Below, piece after piece: positions 52,042 to 61,467 of a stretch of 64,000 nucleotides of DNA. Source of the DNA: Limnohabitans sp. B9-3 (GTDB lineage: Bacteria > Pseudomonadota > Gammaproteobacteria > Burkholderiales > Burkholderiaceae_C). Below the pieces are notes generated by a model that had not been told where the DNA came from, searched no databases, and saw only the letters and a program-made list of their open reading frames with translations. Position 1 is the first letter of the stretch; every line of letters starts with the position of its first letter. Where the stretch lies: positions 372,001-436,000 of the forward strand of contig NZ_NESI01000003.1 of NCBI RefSeq assembly GCF_002778325.1. Reading direction: 5' to 3'. The position numbers and the translations under genes were made by a program.

Positions 52042-53286
52042 TTACTTGTAAACAGGAAACTTAGAAGTCAGCGCATGCACCTTGGCACGCACAGCGGCCA
52101 AGTTGGCTTCATCGTGTGGGTTGTCTAACACGTCAGCAATCAAGTTGGCGGTGATGCGGGCTTCTTCGTCCTTGAAACCACGGGTCGTCATCGCGGGGGT
52201 ACCAATGCGCACGCCGCTGGTGATGAATGGTTTTTCTGGGTCGTTGGGGATGGCGTTCTTGTTGATCGTCATGTGCGCCGCGCCTAAGGCCGCTTCGGCG
52301 ACTTTGCCGGTGATCTTCTTGGAACGCAGGTCCACCAGCATCACGTGGCTTTGGGTGCCGCCGCTGACGATGCGCAAACCCCGTGCTGTCAACGTCTCCG
52401 CCACGATTTGGGCGTTTTTCACCACTTGGGCTTGGTAGTCTTTGAAGTCAGGCTGCATGGCTTCTTTGAACGCTACAGCCTTGGCTGCGATGACGTGCAT
52501 CAAGGGGCCACCTTGCAGGCCTGGGAAGATGGCGCTGTTGATGGCTTTTTCGTGCTCGGCCTTCATCAAGATGATGCCGCCGCGTGGACCGCGCAAGCTC
52601 TTGTGGGTGGTCGATGTCACCACGTCGGCGTGAGGCACGGGGTTGGGGTATTGGCCTGCGGCGATCAAGCCGGAGTAATGGGCCATGTCGACCATGAAGA
52701 TCGCACCCACTTCTTTGGCGATTTTGGCAAAACGTGCCCAGTCGATGTGCAAGCTGTAGGCAGAAGCGCCCGCAATGATGAGTTTGGGTTTGTGCTCGCG
52801 GGCCTTGGCTTCCATCGCCTCGTAGTCGATGGCTTCGTTGGCGTCCAAGCCGTAAGACACGGCGTTGAACCACTTGCCAGACATGTTCAGCGCCATGCCG
52901 TGGGTCAAGTGACCGCCTTCGGCCAAGCTCATGCCCAAAATGGTGTCGCCGGGCTTCAAGAAAGCGAGGAACACGGCTTCGTTGGCCGATGCGCCGCAAT
53001 GTGGTTGCACGTTGGCGGCCTCTGCGCCGTAAATCTGTTTCAGACGGTCAATGGCCAATTGTTCGGCCACGTCCACATGCTCGCAGCCACCGTAATAGCG
53101 CTTGCCAGGGTAGCCTTCGGCGTATTTGTTGGTCAGTTGCGAGCCTTGGGCTTGCATGACGGCGGGAGAGGCGTAGTTCTCGCTGGCGATCAGCTCAATG
53201 TGGTGCTCTTGGCGGGCGTTTTCGCCCTGAATGGCGGCCCAAATTTCGGGGTCGGTTTGTTCGATGGTGATGTTGCGGTTGTACAT
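52042..53286 (-). CDS. glyA: serine hydroxymethyltransferase
   Basis: A 414-residue PLP enzyme that converts serine and tetrahydrofolate to glycine and methylene-tetrahydrofolate. Signatures: [32 protein letters not shown], and the PLP-lysine motif [17 protein letters not shown]. The open frame to 53379 runs through the riboswitch; the true start is Met 53286 with AGGA 9 bases ahead. Its leader carries a ZTP riboswitch. Confidence 0.97.
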   Translation of the reverse strand: MYNRNITIEQTDPEIWAAIQGENARQEHHIELIASENYASPAVMQAQGSQLTNKYAEGYPGKRYYGGCEHVDVAEQLAIDRLKQIYGAEAANVQPHCGASANEAVFLAFLKPGDTILGMSLAEGGHLTHGMALNMSGKWFNAVSYGLDANEAIDYEAMEAKAREHKPKLIIAGASAYSLHIDWARFAKIAKEVGAIFMVDMAHYSGLIAAGQYPNPVPHADVVTSTTHKSLRGPRGGIILMKAEHEKAINSAIFPGLQGGPLMHVIAAKAVAFKEAMQPDFKDYQAQVVKNAQIVAETLTARGLRIVSGGTQSHVMLVDLRSKKITGKVAEAALGAAHMTINKNAIPNDPEKPFITSGVRIGTPAMTTRGFKDEEARITANLIADVLDNPHDEANLAAVRAKVHALTSKFPVYK

Positions 53287-53318
53287 GCTGGCAGTCCTAG
53301 AAAAAGGTGGTTTTATGG

Positions 53319-53437
53319 CTGCCCAGGCGAACGGCAAAGCACCTCTTGTCAGAGAGGCTGCGCGCTTCCCAGTGGTCATACATCCACGTCAGCGGTACAG
53401 GGCTACTGCCCCGCACGCCTATCGCCAGTTGCGCACG
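53319..53437 (-). promoter_or_regulatory. ZTP (pfl) riboswitch upstream of glyA
   Basis: Read on the minus strand, the leader shows the ZTP aptamer hallmarks in order. GTGCGCAACTGGCGATAGG opens P1 and the conserved ACTGGCG. A hairpin of P2 follows, then ACCACTGGGAAGCGCGC, and finally the distal GCCGTTCGCCTGGGCA. The GGCG/CGCC pairing gives the family pseudoknot. ZTP riboswitches sense the purine intermediate ZMP/ZTP that builds up when formyl-tetrahydrofolate is short, and turn on folate one-carbon genes such as glyA. After the aptamer, AGGTG (53340-53344) can pair with CACCTTTTT (53301-53309), which suggests a terminator-type switch. The aptamer begins about 10 nt after the lytic transglycosylase stop. 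Confidence 0.85.
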
Positions 53438-53446
53438 AAAGAGAGT

Positions 53447-54292
53447 TTACCGTGGTTCTTCGTCGTCTTTGGGCTCTTTGCCGAAGGGGGTCAAGCGCTG
53501 TGCTTTCTCCCACAAACTCTCCAAACGGGCAGTGGCTGCCTCAGCTGCGGTCGACGGAGGCAGGGTGGTGGGTACTTTGACGCCTTTAGCGACTTGCAGC
53601 AATCGCGCGTGCTCAGCCACCACTTTGGCCGCGTAGCCGCTGTCGTCTTTGGTGTTGCCTGCGCCCACATAAAGCCGCAAACCCCCATCCAAGCTGCCTG
53701 CACGTGTGATGCATTCTTTGAGCACACTGACGCCCACCCGCAGGTTGGCTACCGGGTCAAAAGCAGCCATTGCGCCCCCAAAGCTTTGGTATTTGTCGGC
53801 GTGGACCTTGGTCATGACTTGCATCAGACCTTGAGCACCCACGCCACTTTGGGCGAAGGGGTTGAAGCTCGACTCCACGGCCATCACCGCCAAAATCAGG
53901 GTCGGATCGATGTCGTTGCGGGGGCCTAAGTCGTAGGCTTCGCTGACCAAGGCACTCACCGGTTCGGGGGCGACGCGGTATTTGCGGCTGAGCCAATAAG
54001 CCAAATTGGCTTGTTGTTTGGGTAAATCTCGCGGATCGGTGGCCGTGGCACGGTCCACCGCATCCACATCAGAGGCCAAACCCGTGGCGTCGTACTGGCG
54101 TTCTTGCAGCCAGCCAATCAGCTTGGTTTCGGTGATGGCGCGTAAATCGGGGCGCACCGTCATGGCCACCACGAAGAAAAACAAAGACAGCCCAACCACG
54201 GCCATGCCGTTGTGGGTGATGGCGAAAAAGCCTTGAGCCACGTCGGATGCAAACGTGCGCAATCCTCGCGTCAATGTGGCAACCAGGGGCAT
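53447..54292 (-). CDS. SLT-domain lytic transglycosylase, membrane-anchored
   Basis: A 281-residue protein with an N-terminal transmembrane segment (MAVVGLSLFFFVVAMTVR, about 30-47) and a C-terminal SLT/lysozyme-like domain: the catalytic Glu in LAVMAVESSFNPFAQSGVGAQGLMQVM (at about residue 142), and LRVGVSVL. It cleaves peptidoglycan glycosidic bonds. The C-terminal tail is rich in charged residues. On the minus strand upstream of the riboswitch-glyA unit; its stop is about 10 bases before the aptamer. Confidence 0.87.
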   Translation of the reverse strand: MPLVATLTRGLRTFASDVAQGFFAITHNGMAVVGLSLFFFVVAMTVRPDLRAITETKLIGWLQERQYDATGLASDVDAVDRATATDPRDLPKQQANLAYWLSRKYRVAPEPVSALVSEAYDLGPRNDIDPTLILAVMAVESSFNPFAQSGVGAQGLMQVMTKVHADKYQSFGGAMAAFDPVANLRVGVSVLKECITRAGSLDGGLRLYVGAGNTKDDSGYAAKVVAEHARLLQVAKGVKVPTTLPPSTAAEAATARLESLWEKAQRLTPFGKEPKDDEEPR

Positions 54293-54374
54293 TCGTACAA
54301 ATTTATAAAGTCAAGGGAATGAAAATTTTAAAGCCTAGGCGACAATCAGGGCTAATTTACTGTGAGCTCTACCT

Positions 54375-57155
54375 GTGACTGATTCTTCTGCCAAACCCCT
54401 CGACCTTGCTGCCCTTGACGTTTTGACCGGCGGCGCCTTCACCGCTTCTAACTCGGGAGACCGCACTGCGCGCTTGCGTGATTGGCTGTTGGGGCAGCCC
54501 ACGTTGGAGCAATTGCAAGCCGTTTTTAACGAAATGAGCAGCAAAGACAAAGGCGCTGCCAAAGTCCTGCGCGAGAAGCTCGATGAGTTGCGCCGCACCA
54601 AAGACCAAGACGCTTTGATTGTTGAATGGGCCATCAAGGGCGAGGCTTTGCGCGACGCGTCCCGTATCAATTTAGCCGATGCCATGGGCTGGCAACGCGA
54701 TGCCGCCAAAGCCGGCGCACCTTTGTCACGCGAGCCCTTGGCCGGATTGAAGACAGCGTTGGTCGAACGCGTCAAAGCCATTGAAGATTTGCAACACCAA
54801 ACCCAAGTGCAACGTGAAGCCGCTGTGCTGTTGGCGCAGCGCATTGAGGTGCTGTCGACCAAGCCTTGGCAAGATGCCTTAGCCTTGCGCGATGGCCTGC
54901 AAGCTGATTTGGATCGCTGGAATGCGCAAGCACAAGCCTTGTTGGCCAATGCCCAGTGGCCCAGCGTCGATGCCAAGTTCGCTCCAGCGTTGCAAACCAG
55001 CGCCCAGCAAGTGCAAGCCGTGTGGACGGCCTTCAGCGCGGCTTTGAGTTTGACTGAACTTGCTGCAGCCGACACGTCAGCCCCCTTGCCAGATGTGCCG
55101 GCTTGGGCTGACCAATTGCGCTTGGCCCGTGGTGAAGCGTTGCCGCAAAAAGCAGCACCCGCCCCCAAAGTTCCCGCCGCTGGTGGTTTGGACGCGACCC
55201 GCAAGGTCAAGCCTACGGCCGATAAAACGCTGGTGGACCAAAAGCGCATGGAGCTGGTGCTCCAAGCCGAGGCGTTGTTCAAACCCGCGCCCGCGCCCAA
55301 AAAGGCGCGTGTGGTGGCGGAGGCGGTGACTGCCTCTCCGGTTGAGACTGCTGCTGAGATCGCTGTTGAGACCGTGCAGGTTGTTTCCGAAGCCGAGAGT
55401 TCGCCAGTCGTTGTAGAAGTGATCGAGTCTGCTGTGACGGCCGAGGTGGTGGCACCTGTGGCCGAAACTGCACCGGCTGTTGACACGGTCAAAACCCCCG
55501 AAGTTGTTGCCCAAGCTGACGTGCGCGTGCCCGCCATGGGCGGTCGCAAGTTGCAAGAAGCCTTGCGCAATTTGCGTGAGCAATGGAAAAAAATCGACAA
55601 AGAAGCCGCGCCTACCCCCGCGTTGTGGAAGCGTTTTGACGCTGCCTGCAACCGTGCGCACGAAGTGGTTGATGTGTGGCTCAAAGAAGCCCGCGCACAA
55701 ACAGCTGCTCACAAAGCCCAGCGTTTGGCTCTGATTGAAGAAGTCAAAGCTTGGGCCGCTGAACATGCCCAAGGCCCTGACTGGAAGGGCGTGGCGCGTC
55801 AACTTCACCAATTTGCCCAACGTTGGCGCGATAGCGGCCATCTGAGCGAGAAGATGTTTGCTGAGTTGCAGCCCACTTGGAAAGCTGTCATTCACGCTGC
55901 ACACGAGCCTTTAGAAGCCGTGCAAAAAGCCAGTTTGGCGCGTCGCCATGGCCTGATTGCCGAAGCCCAAGCCTTGGGTGCCGCACCCACCTTGCGCATT
56001 GATGCGGTCAAAGCTTTGCAACAGCGTTGGCAAGAAGAAGCCCACACCGTCGTGTTGGATCGCAAGCAAGAACAAAAACTGTGGGACGCCTTCCGCCAGC
56101 CGATTGACGAGGCATTTGCCCGCAAAACATCGGCGCGTGAACAGACCCAAACTGCGTTGACACCGCTGGACAAAGCCGTGTTGGACGCTTCCAAAGCCCT
56201 TGAGTCAGCCATCGCCAAAGGCGACGGTGCACAAATTCGCTCCGCCATGCAAGCGCTGGATCAGATTGCCCGCGGTGAAATGCCAGTGGCAGCACCTGCC
56301 GCCCTTACGCCTGCCCCTGCTGCCGACACACCGAAAACGGCTGAGTCCTCGTCTGTGGATGCTGCGCAAGTGGCCCAAGACAAAAGTGAATCTGTTGCAG
56401 ATGCTTCTGCACCTCCTGAAACCGCTCAATCGCAAGCCGATGGGTCGTCAGCAACTGAAGCTGCTCATTCAGCAACAGCCGAAACGGCTGCTGCACCTGC
56501 GCCCGCTCCCAAAGCTGCACCGCGTCCTGTGGTTGCCGTACGTGGTGATGACCGACCTGGTCAAAAGCGCACCGAAGTGGCGCCTGCCGGGCGTGGTCGT
56601 GATGGCAAGCCCGGTGGCGGCAAGTTTGGCGACCGCGCTGGCGGTGACAAAGGCGCTGGTTTTGGCCGTGACCGTGACGGCTTTGCCCCACGCGGTCCTC
56701 GTTTGGGCGATGCGGCGTTCCGTGCGCAACGCTTTGCTTTGGAGTCCGCGCAAGACGCCTTGCGTCGCTTGGCCGCCCAAGCGCACGGCGAAGTGCTGAC
56801 CCAGTTGATGCATGCCTGGGAAAAGCGTGATGCCAGCCAGTTGCCTGCGGCACAAGCCATTGGCAACAAGCTCTCGCCTGCGCAACGCACGCAATGGGCG
56901 CAAGCCTTGGCGAGCGAAGTCAAAGCAGACACGGTCACGCCTTTGTTGCGCTTAGAAGTGGCGGCTGAATTGCCCACACCTGCAGCGCAAATGGACGCAC
57001 GCCGTGCCTTGCAATTGCAAATGCTGACCCGTCGCAACGACCCGTCGCCCCAAATGACATGGGCTGCCGATGCGGCACATGTCTTGGCGGGAGCTTATGA
57101 CGAAGCTGCTGCGCGTCGTTTGCAGTCGGCGCTCAAGGTGTTGCTCAAGCGCTGA
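54375..57155 (+). CDS. DUF349-repeat protein with basic Gly/Arg-rich segment
   Basis: A 926-residue protein, unusually long, starting with GTG. It contains DUF349-type helical repeats: LREQWKKIDKEAAPTPALW and LWKRFDAACNRAHEVV (about 395-435) and VKALQQRWQEEAHTVV (about 540-560), plus further helical stretches. Between them are long Ala/Val/Pro/Glu-rich linkers (about 260-375 and 630-730). A segment at about 745-785 is Gly/Arg/Asp-rich (GRGRDGKPGGGKFGD, GFGRDRDGFAPRGPR), resembling RGG-type RNA-binding sequence. No enzyme motif is visible. The family occurs in Burkholderiales; function unknown, possibly RNA or ribosome related. A double terminator follows. Confidence 0.8.
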   Translation: MTDSSAKPLDLAALDVLTGGAFTASNSGDRTARLRDWLLGQPTLEQLQAVFNEMSSKDKGAAKVLREKLDELRRTKDQDALIVEWAIKGEALRDASRINLADAMGWQRDAAKAGAPLSREPLAGLKTALVERVKAIEDLQHQTQVQREAAVLLAQRIEVLSTKPWQDALALRDGLQADLDRWNAQAQALLANAQWPSVDAKFAPALQTSAQQVQAVWTAFSAALSLTELAAADTSAPLPDVPAWADQLRLARGEALPQKAAPAPKVPAAGGLDATRKVKPTADKTLVDQKRMELVLQAEALFKPAPAPKKARVVAEAVTASPVETAAEIAVETVQVVSEAESSPVVVEVIESAVTAEVVAPVAETAPAVDTVKTPEVVAQADVRVPAMGGRKLQEALRNLREQWKKIDKEAAPTPALWKRFDAACNRAHEVVDVWLKEARAQTAAHKAQRLALIEEVKAWAAEHAQGPDWKGVARQLHQFAQRWRDSGHLSEKMFAELQPTWKAVIHAAHEPLEAVQKASLARRHGLIAEAQALGAAPTLRIDAVKALQQRWQEEAHTVVLDRKQEQKLWDAFRQPIDEAFARKTSAREQTQTALTPLDKAVLDASKALESAIAKGDGAQIRSAMQALDQIARGEMPVAAPAALTPAPAADTPKTAESSSVDAAQVAQDKSESVADASAPPETAQSQADGSSATEAAHSATAETAAAPAPAPKAAPRPVVAVRGDDRPGQKRTEVAPAGRGRDGKPGGGKFGDRAGGDKGAGFGRDRDGFAPRGPRLGDAAFRAQRFALESAQDALRRLAAQAHGEVLTQLMHAWEKRDASQLPAAQAIGNKLSPAQRTQWAQALASEVKADTVTPLLRLEVAAELPTPAAQMDARRALQLQMLTRRNDPSPQMTWAADAAHVLAGAYDEAAARRLQSALKVLLKR

Positions 57156-57160
57156 GCGTG

Positions 57161-57189
57161 AAAAGGGCGGCCTAAAACCGTCCTTTTTT
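57161..57189 (+). terminator. intrinsic terminator after the DUF349 gene
   Basis: AAAAGGGCGG (57161-57170), loop CCTAAAA, CCGTCCTTTTTT (57178-57189): a 10-bp stem with one G-T pair and a T-run. Its core resembles the glnA terminator. Confidence 0.88.
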
Positions 57190-57238
57190 AGTTTGCCTTC
57201 TTAAGCCAAGCCTCAAACCCCAAAATGCCGCAGCTCAT

Positions 57239-58108
57239 TTATGAGTGGCTCAGCGGCAATCGACAAAGCCCCCTCGTGGGGCTTTTTTCTTGGCTACGCA
57301 ACCAGCTCAGCACTTCCAAGCGTGGCGGTTGTGCGTCGGCATGCCAATCGCTGAGTACCCAGCGGGTCAAGCCATCCCCCAAGTCGTGGACAGCGGGCTT
57401 GTGGGTGTGGCCATGTAAAAAAACCGAAGCTTGCGCTGCGTCTAGCCAACTGCGAGCAGCGGGGTGGTCGACATCGGCGTAGTCGGTGTGTGTTTTCTTG
57501 CGAGCTTCGCTTTGCACGCGCAATTGGCGTGCGAAGGCTTGTCGTTGCGCCAAGGGCTGCCCTAAAAACGTGTGCTGCCAAGCGGGTTGGCGCACTTGTG
57601 CGCGAAAGGCTTGGTAATCGTGATCGTCCAAACACAGGCTGTCGCCGTGGCTGAGCAAGAGGCGCAGCGGCTGGTTGCCGCGTGAGTCAGTTGAGGAATG
57701 GAGGGCGCCGATGGCGGCAGGCTCGGTATCCATCGCTTCATCTATTTGCAAAACAGTGGGGTCGCTCAAACCCTGCATGCCTGTGGCTTTGAGCAGGGCG
57801 TCGCCCACCAAAAAGTCTCGGTTACCGCACATGAAGTACACAGGCAAGCGATGCGCGGCTTGCTGGAGCACGTCCATGCATTTCAGGGCAAAAGGGTCTT
57901 GGGTGTCATCGCCCACCCAGACCTCAAACAAATCGCCCAAGATGAAGAGGGCGTCAGCAGGGGTGTGTGCCATGTGCTGGGCCCACGCCTCAAAGGTGGC
58001 GGGCTCGCTGGCGTCTAGGTGTAGGTCAGAGATGAAGTCAATGCGTTGCCACTGCTTGGGTGCTTGCACGCAGGGCACAGGCAGTGTCAGCAGAGGTAGC
58101 GTTGGCAT
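57239..58108 (-). CDS. lpxH: UDP-2,3-diacylglucosamine diphosphatase
   Basis: A 289-residue calcineurin-like metallophosphatase that cleaves UDP-2,3-diacylglucosamine in lipid A synthesis. Metal motifs: FISDLHLDASEP (DxH), ILGDLFEVWVGDD (GDxxE), CGNRDFLVGD (GNHD-type, here GNRD as in LpxH), LLSHGDSLC and FLHGHTHKP. It carries a tail of about 17 residues after the usual LSWLR end (EKSPTRGLCRLPLSHS), made by reading through a terminator hairpin. Last gene of the TPR-ppiA-ppiB-lpxH run. Confidence 0.9.
   Translation of the reverse strand: MPTLPLLTLPVPCVQAPKQWQRIDFISDLHLDASEPATFEAWAQHMAHTPADALFILGDLFEVWVGDDTQDPFALKCMDVLQQAAHRLPVYFMCGNRDFLVGDALLKATGMQGLSDPTVLQIDEAMDTEPAAIGALHSSTDSRGNQPLRLLLSHGDSLCLDDHDYQAFRAQVRQPAWQHTFLGQPLAQRQAFARQLRVQSEARKKTHTDYADVDHPAARSWLDAAQASVFLHGHTHKPAVHDLGDGLTRWVLSDWHADAQPPRLEVLSWLRSQEKSPTRGLCRLPLSHS
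57265..57288 (+). terminator. second terminator inside the lpxH 3' end
   Basis: AAAGCCCC (57265-57272), loop CTCGT, GGGGCTTT plus further T residues to 57288. It is a strong plus-strand terminator lying antisense within the last codons of lpxH, where it encodes the KSPTRGL part of the LpxH tail. Confidence 0.8.
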
Positions 58109-58183
58109 GGCGAGGCGAATTGAAGCCAGCGTTGTTCAAAGGCCGACTGGCTTCAGGCAATTCAGTGAGAAGAAGCAGGGGGC

Positions 58184-58690
58184 TCAGAGCGCCACAGCTT
58201 TTTCGATCACGACATCTTCTTTGGGCACGTCGTCATGAAAGCCCTTGCGGCCGGTTTTGACAGCAGCGATTTTGTCGACCACGTCGTTACCTGCCACCAC
58301 TTTGCCAAACACGGCGTAACCCCAACCTTGTTGGCTGGGTGCTGTGTGGTTCAAAAAGTCGTTGTTGGCCACGTTGATGAAGAACTGGGCGGTGGCCGAG
58401 TGCGGGTCCGACGTGCGGGCCATGGCGAGGGTGTAGTGGTTGTTCTTGAGGCCGTTGTTGGCTTCGTTGTCGATGGGCGCGTCGCAAGACTTTTGGGTCA
58501 TGCCTGGCTCAAATCCGCCGCCTTGCACCATGAAGCCGGGAATGACACGGTGAAAAATGGTCTTGTCGTAGTGACCTTTGTTCACGTAGCTCAAGAAGTT
58601 TTCCGTGCACTTGGGGGCTTTTTCCGCATCGAGTTCGATGGTGATGACGCCGTGGTCCAAGATGTGCAGTTCGACTTGTGGGTTGCTCAT
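58184..58690 (-). CDS. ppiB: cytoplasmic peptidyl-prolyl isomerase (cyclophilin B type)
   Basis: A 168-residue cyclophilin without a signal peptide: [20 protein letters not shown] (catalytic Arg, Phe, Gln), [39 protein letters not shown]. It speeds proline isomerisation in folding proteins. Between ppiA and lpxH on the minus strand. Confidence 0.95.
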   Translation of the reverse strand: MSNPQVELHILDHGVITIELDAEKAPKCTENFLSYVNKGHYDKTIFHRVIPGFMVQGGGFEPGMTQKSCDAPIDNEANNGLKNNHYTLAMARTSDPHSATAQFFINVANNDFLNHTAPSQQGWGYAVFGKVVAGNDVVDKIAAVKTGRKGFHDDVPKEDVVIEKAVAL

Positions 58691-58732
58691 GGTGTGTTTC
58701 CTAAAAATGAAAAAAAGTGTTGCCTGTGCGTT

Positions 58733-59338
58733 TCAAAGCAAGGTGGCTGATTGGATGACGATGGGCGTACGGGGCACATCGGAGGGAAAGGGGCCGCCAG
58801 CACCTGTGGGGGTGGACTTGATCTTGTTCACGGTGTCCATGCCCGAGACCACTTTGCCGAACACGGTGTAGCCCCATTGTTGAGGGGTGGGGTCAAGAAA
58901 GCCGTTGTCCACCACGTTGATGAAGAACTGGGCGGTGGCTGAATGTGGGGCATTGGTGCGCGCCATGGCGAGGGTGCCCACCGTGTTGCGAGGTCCACCT
59001 TTAGCGAGAGCTTCGCGGCCTTCGTGCATCACAGGTGCACGTCCGGGGCGTTCCGAGTAGCGGCTGTCAAAACCGCCGCCTTGGACCATGAAGTTGCCAA
59101 TCACCCGGTGAAAGATGGTGCCGTCGTAGTGCTTGTCACGCACATATTGCACAAAGTTTTCCACGGTTTTGGGGGCTTTGTCTGTGTAGAGCTCGACCAC
59201 AAACTCGCCCGCGTTGGTGACGAACTTCACTTGCTGTACTTTGCCCATGTCTTGCGCCATAGCCAGCGGCGTGACGAAGCTGCAAGCGGCTAAGCCGATG
59301 GCGCAGAGGGTGCGACGAGAAAGGTTCAAAAGTGTCAT
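58733..59338 (-). CDS. ppiA: periplasmic peptidyl-prolyl isomerase (cyclophilin A type)
   Basis: A 201-residue cyclophilin with an N-terminal signal peptide (LCAIGLAACSFVTPLAMAQ): [20 protein letters not shown] and [20 protein letters not shown] mark the catalytic site. It acts on exported proteins. It overlaps the stop of the TPR gene by ATGA and lies 42 bp before ppiB, so one operon holds both a periplasmic and a cytoplasmic copy. Confidence 0.95.
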   Translation of the reverse strand: MTLLNLSRRTLCAIGLAACSFVTPLAMAQDMGKVQQVKFVTNAGEFVVELYTDKAPKTVENFVQYVRDKHYDGTIFHRVIGNFMVQGGGFDSRYSERPGRAPVMHEGREALAKGGPRNTVGTLAMARTNAPHSATAQFFINVVDNGFLDPTPQQWGYTVFGKVVSGMDTVNKIKSTPTGAGGPFPSDVPRTPIVIQSATLL

Positions 59339-59967
59339 GGTTTTTTGCCTTGGGTGAGTGCAAGTGCGGGTTGTAGAGCTTCAATTTTCTTCGCGGGTGC
59401 ACGGTGTGCGGGCTCGATGCTGAGGGCCCGTTCGTAAGATTGCCGGGCCAACTGCACCATCAAATCACCCATGTTTTCGTGGGCAGCAGCGTAGTTAGGG
59501 TTAGCACGCAAAGCGGCTTCTACCGCCACTTTGGCGCGTGGGTAGTCACCTTGGGCGGCATACAGCACGCCCAAATTGTTGTGAGGTTCGGCCAGCTCGG
59601 GGTAGTCTTGGCTGAGGTTTTGGTAAATGGTGAGCGCTTGGGCTGTTTGACCCATGTGGTCCAGCATGAAGGCTTGCCAAAACCGCATTTGTGGGTCGTT
59701 GGGGTTTGTTTTGAGGCTCTTTTCAACCAACACCAAGGCTTGTGGGTACTTGGCCTGGCGCAGCAATTTGCGAACGCTGTCGTGCGGATCACTCTGCATT
59801 TGCGGCACAGAGGGTTGGCCGGGCTGCCAGTCTTGGCTGGCGTTGGTTTGGGCGAGTGCCAAGTCGGCCGTGCACAAGGCGCTTGTGAAAAACAGGAGCC
59901 CTAAACCCCAGCGCTTCAAAAACGGCAGCGAGGTTGCTGTGCGGAAAGAGATGTCAGGGTTTTTCAT
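59335..59967 (-). CDS. tetratricopeptide repeat protein, exported
   Basis: A 210-residue protein with an N-terminal signal (WGLGLLFFTSALCTADLALA) and about four TPR-like helical pairs (ALVLVEKSLKTNPNDPQMRF, AQALTIYQNLSQDYPELAEP, NNLGVLYAAQGDYPRAKVAV). Such repeats mediate protein binding. First gene of the operon with ppiA, ppiB and lpxH, divergent from cysS. Function unknown; a role in envelope protein handling is suggested only by neighbours. Confidence 0.82.
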   Translation of the reverse strand: MKNPDISFRTATSLPFLKRWGLGLLFFTSALCTADLALAQTNASQDWQPGQPSVPQMQSDPHDSVRKLLRQAKYPQALVLVEKSLKTNPNDPQMRFWQAFMLDHMGQTAQALTIYQNLSQDYPELAEPHNNLGVLYAAQGDYPRAKVAVEAALRANPNYAAAHENMGDLMVQLARQSYERALSIEPAHRAPAKKIEALQPALALTQGKKP

Positions 59968-60082
59968 GTGCTTTGTATACTGACACTATTGTAAAACAGA
60001 GGGTCTTTATTGCACCGCTCTGCCACCCCCCTCAGTCACACCCCTTATGTCCGCCTCTAGCGCGGTCTTTCACGACTCACTC

Positions 60083-61465
60083 ATGACGCTTCGCATTCAC
60101 AACACGCTCACGCGTGCGCTGGAGAAATTTTCGCCACTCGAGCCTGGCCACGTCCGCATGTACGTCTGCGGCATGACCGTGTACGACCTGTGCCACTTGG
60201 GTCACGCCCGTTCGATGGTGGCATTTGACGTGGTGCAGCGCTGGCTCAAAGCCAGCGGCTACCGCGTGACCTATGTGCGCAACATCACCGACATCGATGA
60301 CAAGATCATCAAACGTTCGCTGGAAAACGGCGAAACCGTGCGCGGCCTGACCGACCGCATGATTGATGCACTGCACCAAGATGCCGATGCATTGGGCATC
60401 GAGCGCCCCACGTACGAGCCCCGCGCCATGGACTACGTGCCGCAAATGCTGTCGATGATTGGCACGTTGCAGGAGAAAGGCTTGGCTTACCAAGCCAGCA
60501 ACGGCGATGTGAACTACGCCGTCCGCAAATTTCCAGGCTATGGCAAGCTCTCTGGCAAGTCGCTCGACGAATTGCAAGCGGGCGAGCGGGTGGCCGTGAG
60601 TACCGAAGAAGGTGGCAAGCAAGACCCACTGGACTTTGTGCTGTGGAAATCCGCAAAGGCCAGCGAGCCCGAAGAGGTCAAATGGACCAGTCCCTTTGGT
60701 GCAGGCCGCCCAGGCTGGCACATCGAGTGCTCGGCCATGAGCTGCGAGATGTTGGGCGAGAGCTTTGACATCCACGGCGGTGGCGCTGACTTGCAGTTCC
60801 CGCACCACGAAAACGAAATTGCCCAAAGCGAAGGCGCAACAGGCCAAAAGATGGCCAGCGTGTGGATGCACAACGGCTTCATCAACGTGGACAACGAAAA
60901 AATGTCCAAGAGTTTGGGCAACTTTTTCACCATTCGTGATGTGCTCAAAGAGTTTGATGCGGAAACCGTGCGTTTCTTCGTGGTGCGCAGCCACTATCGC
61001 AGCCAGTTGAACTACAGCGATGTGCATTTGAACGACGCCCGAGGCGCGTTGAAGCGCCTCTACACCGCGCTGGGTACTGTCACGCCCGATGCGGTGACGG
61101 TTGACTGGGCCGAACCTCACGCCGCACGCTTCAAAGCCGCGATGGACGAAGACTTTGGCACCCCCGAAGCTGTGGCCGTGTTGTTCGAATTGGCGGGGGA
61201 AGTTAACCGAACACAGTCCACGCAGACCGCTGGTTTGATGAAAGCCTTGGGCGGCGTCTTGGGCCTGTTGCAAGACGACCCGAAAGCCTTTGCCCAAGCT
61301 GGCGCTGGCCTAGATGAAGCCGCCATTCAAGTCCAAATCGCGGCGCGCGCAGCCGCCAAAGCTGCCAAAAACTTTGCCGAAGCTGACCGCATTCGTCAAA
61401 CCTTGGCTGCCGAGGGCATCGTGCTCAAAGATTCGCCCACGGGCACCACTTGGGAGCGTGGCTGA
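60083..61465 (+). CDS. cysS: cysteinyl-tRNA synthetase
   Basis: A class I tRNA synthetase of about 460 residues. HIGH motif: [19 protein letters not shown]; zinc-binding Cys/His (CGMT at the N-terminus; FHI-type [35 protein letters not shown]); KMSKS motif in [11 protein letters not shown]. The homologous N-terminus is at 60083 (MTLRIHN); an upstream in-frame ATG at 60047 gives 472 residues. Neither is preceded by a good ribosome-binding site. Divergent from the TPR gene, upstream of a DNA glycosylase. Confidence 0.95.
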   Translation: MTLRIHNTLTRALEKFSPLEPGHVRMYVCGMTVYDLCHLGHARSMVAFDVVQRWLKASGYRVTYVRNITDIDDKIIKRSLENGETVRGLTDRMIDALHQDADALGIERPTYEPRAMDYVPQMLSMIGTLQEKGLAYQASNGDVNYAVRKFPGYGKLSGKSLDELQAGERVAVSTEEGGKQDPLDFVLWKSAKASEPEEVKWTSPFGAGRPGWHIECSAMSCEMLGESFDIHGGGADLQFPHHENEIAQSEGATGQKMASVWMHNGFINVDNEKMSKSLGNFFTIRDVLKEFDAETVRFFVVRSHYRSQLNYSDVHLNDARGALKRLYTALGTVTPDAVTVDWAEPHAARFKAAMDEDFGTPEAVAVLFELAGEVNRTQSTQTAGLMKALGGVLGLLQDDPKAFAQAGAGLDEAAIQVQIAARAAAKAAKNFAEADRIRQTLAAEGIVLKDSPTGTTWERG

Positions 61466-61467
61466 GC

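Noticed and set aside
57225-57262. Hairpin GCCGC...GCGGC just beyond the first terminator
   Set aside because: Only outer 5-bp arms pair well and it lies within the lpxH stop region; not convincing as a separate element.
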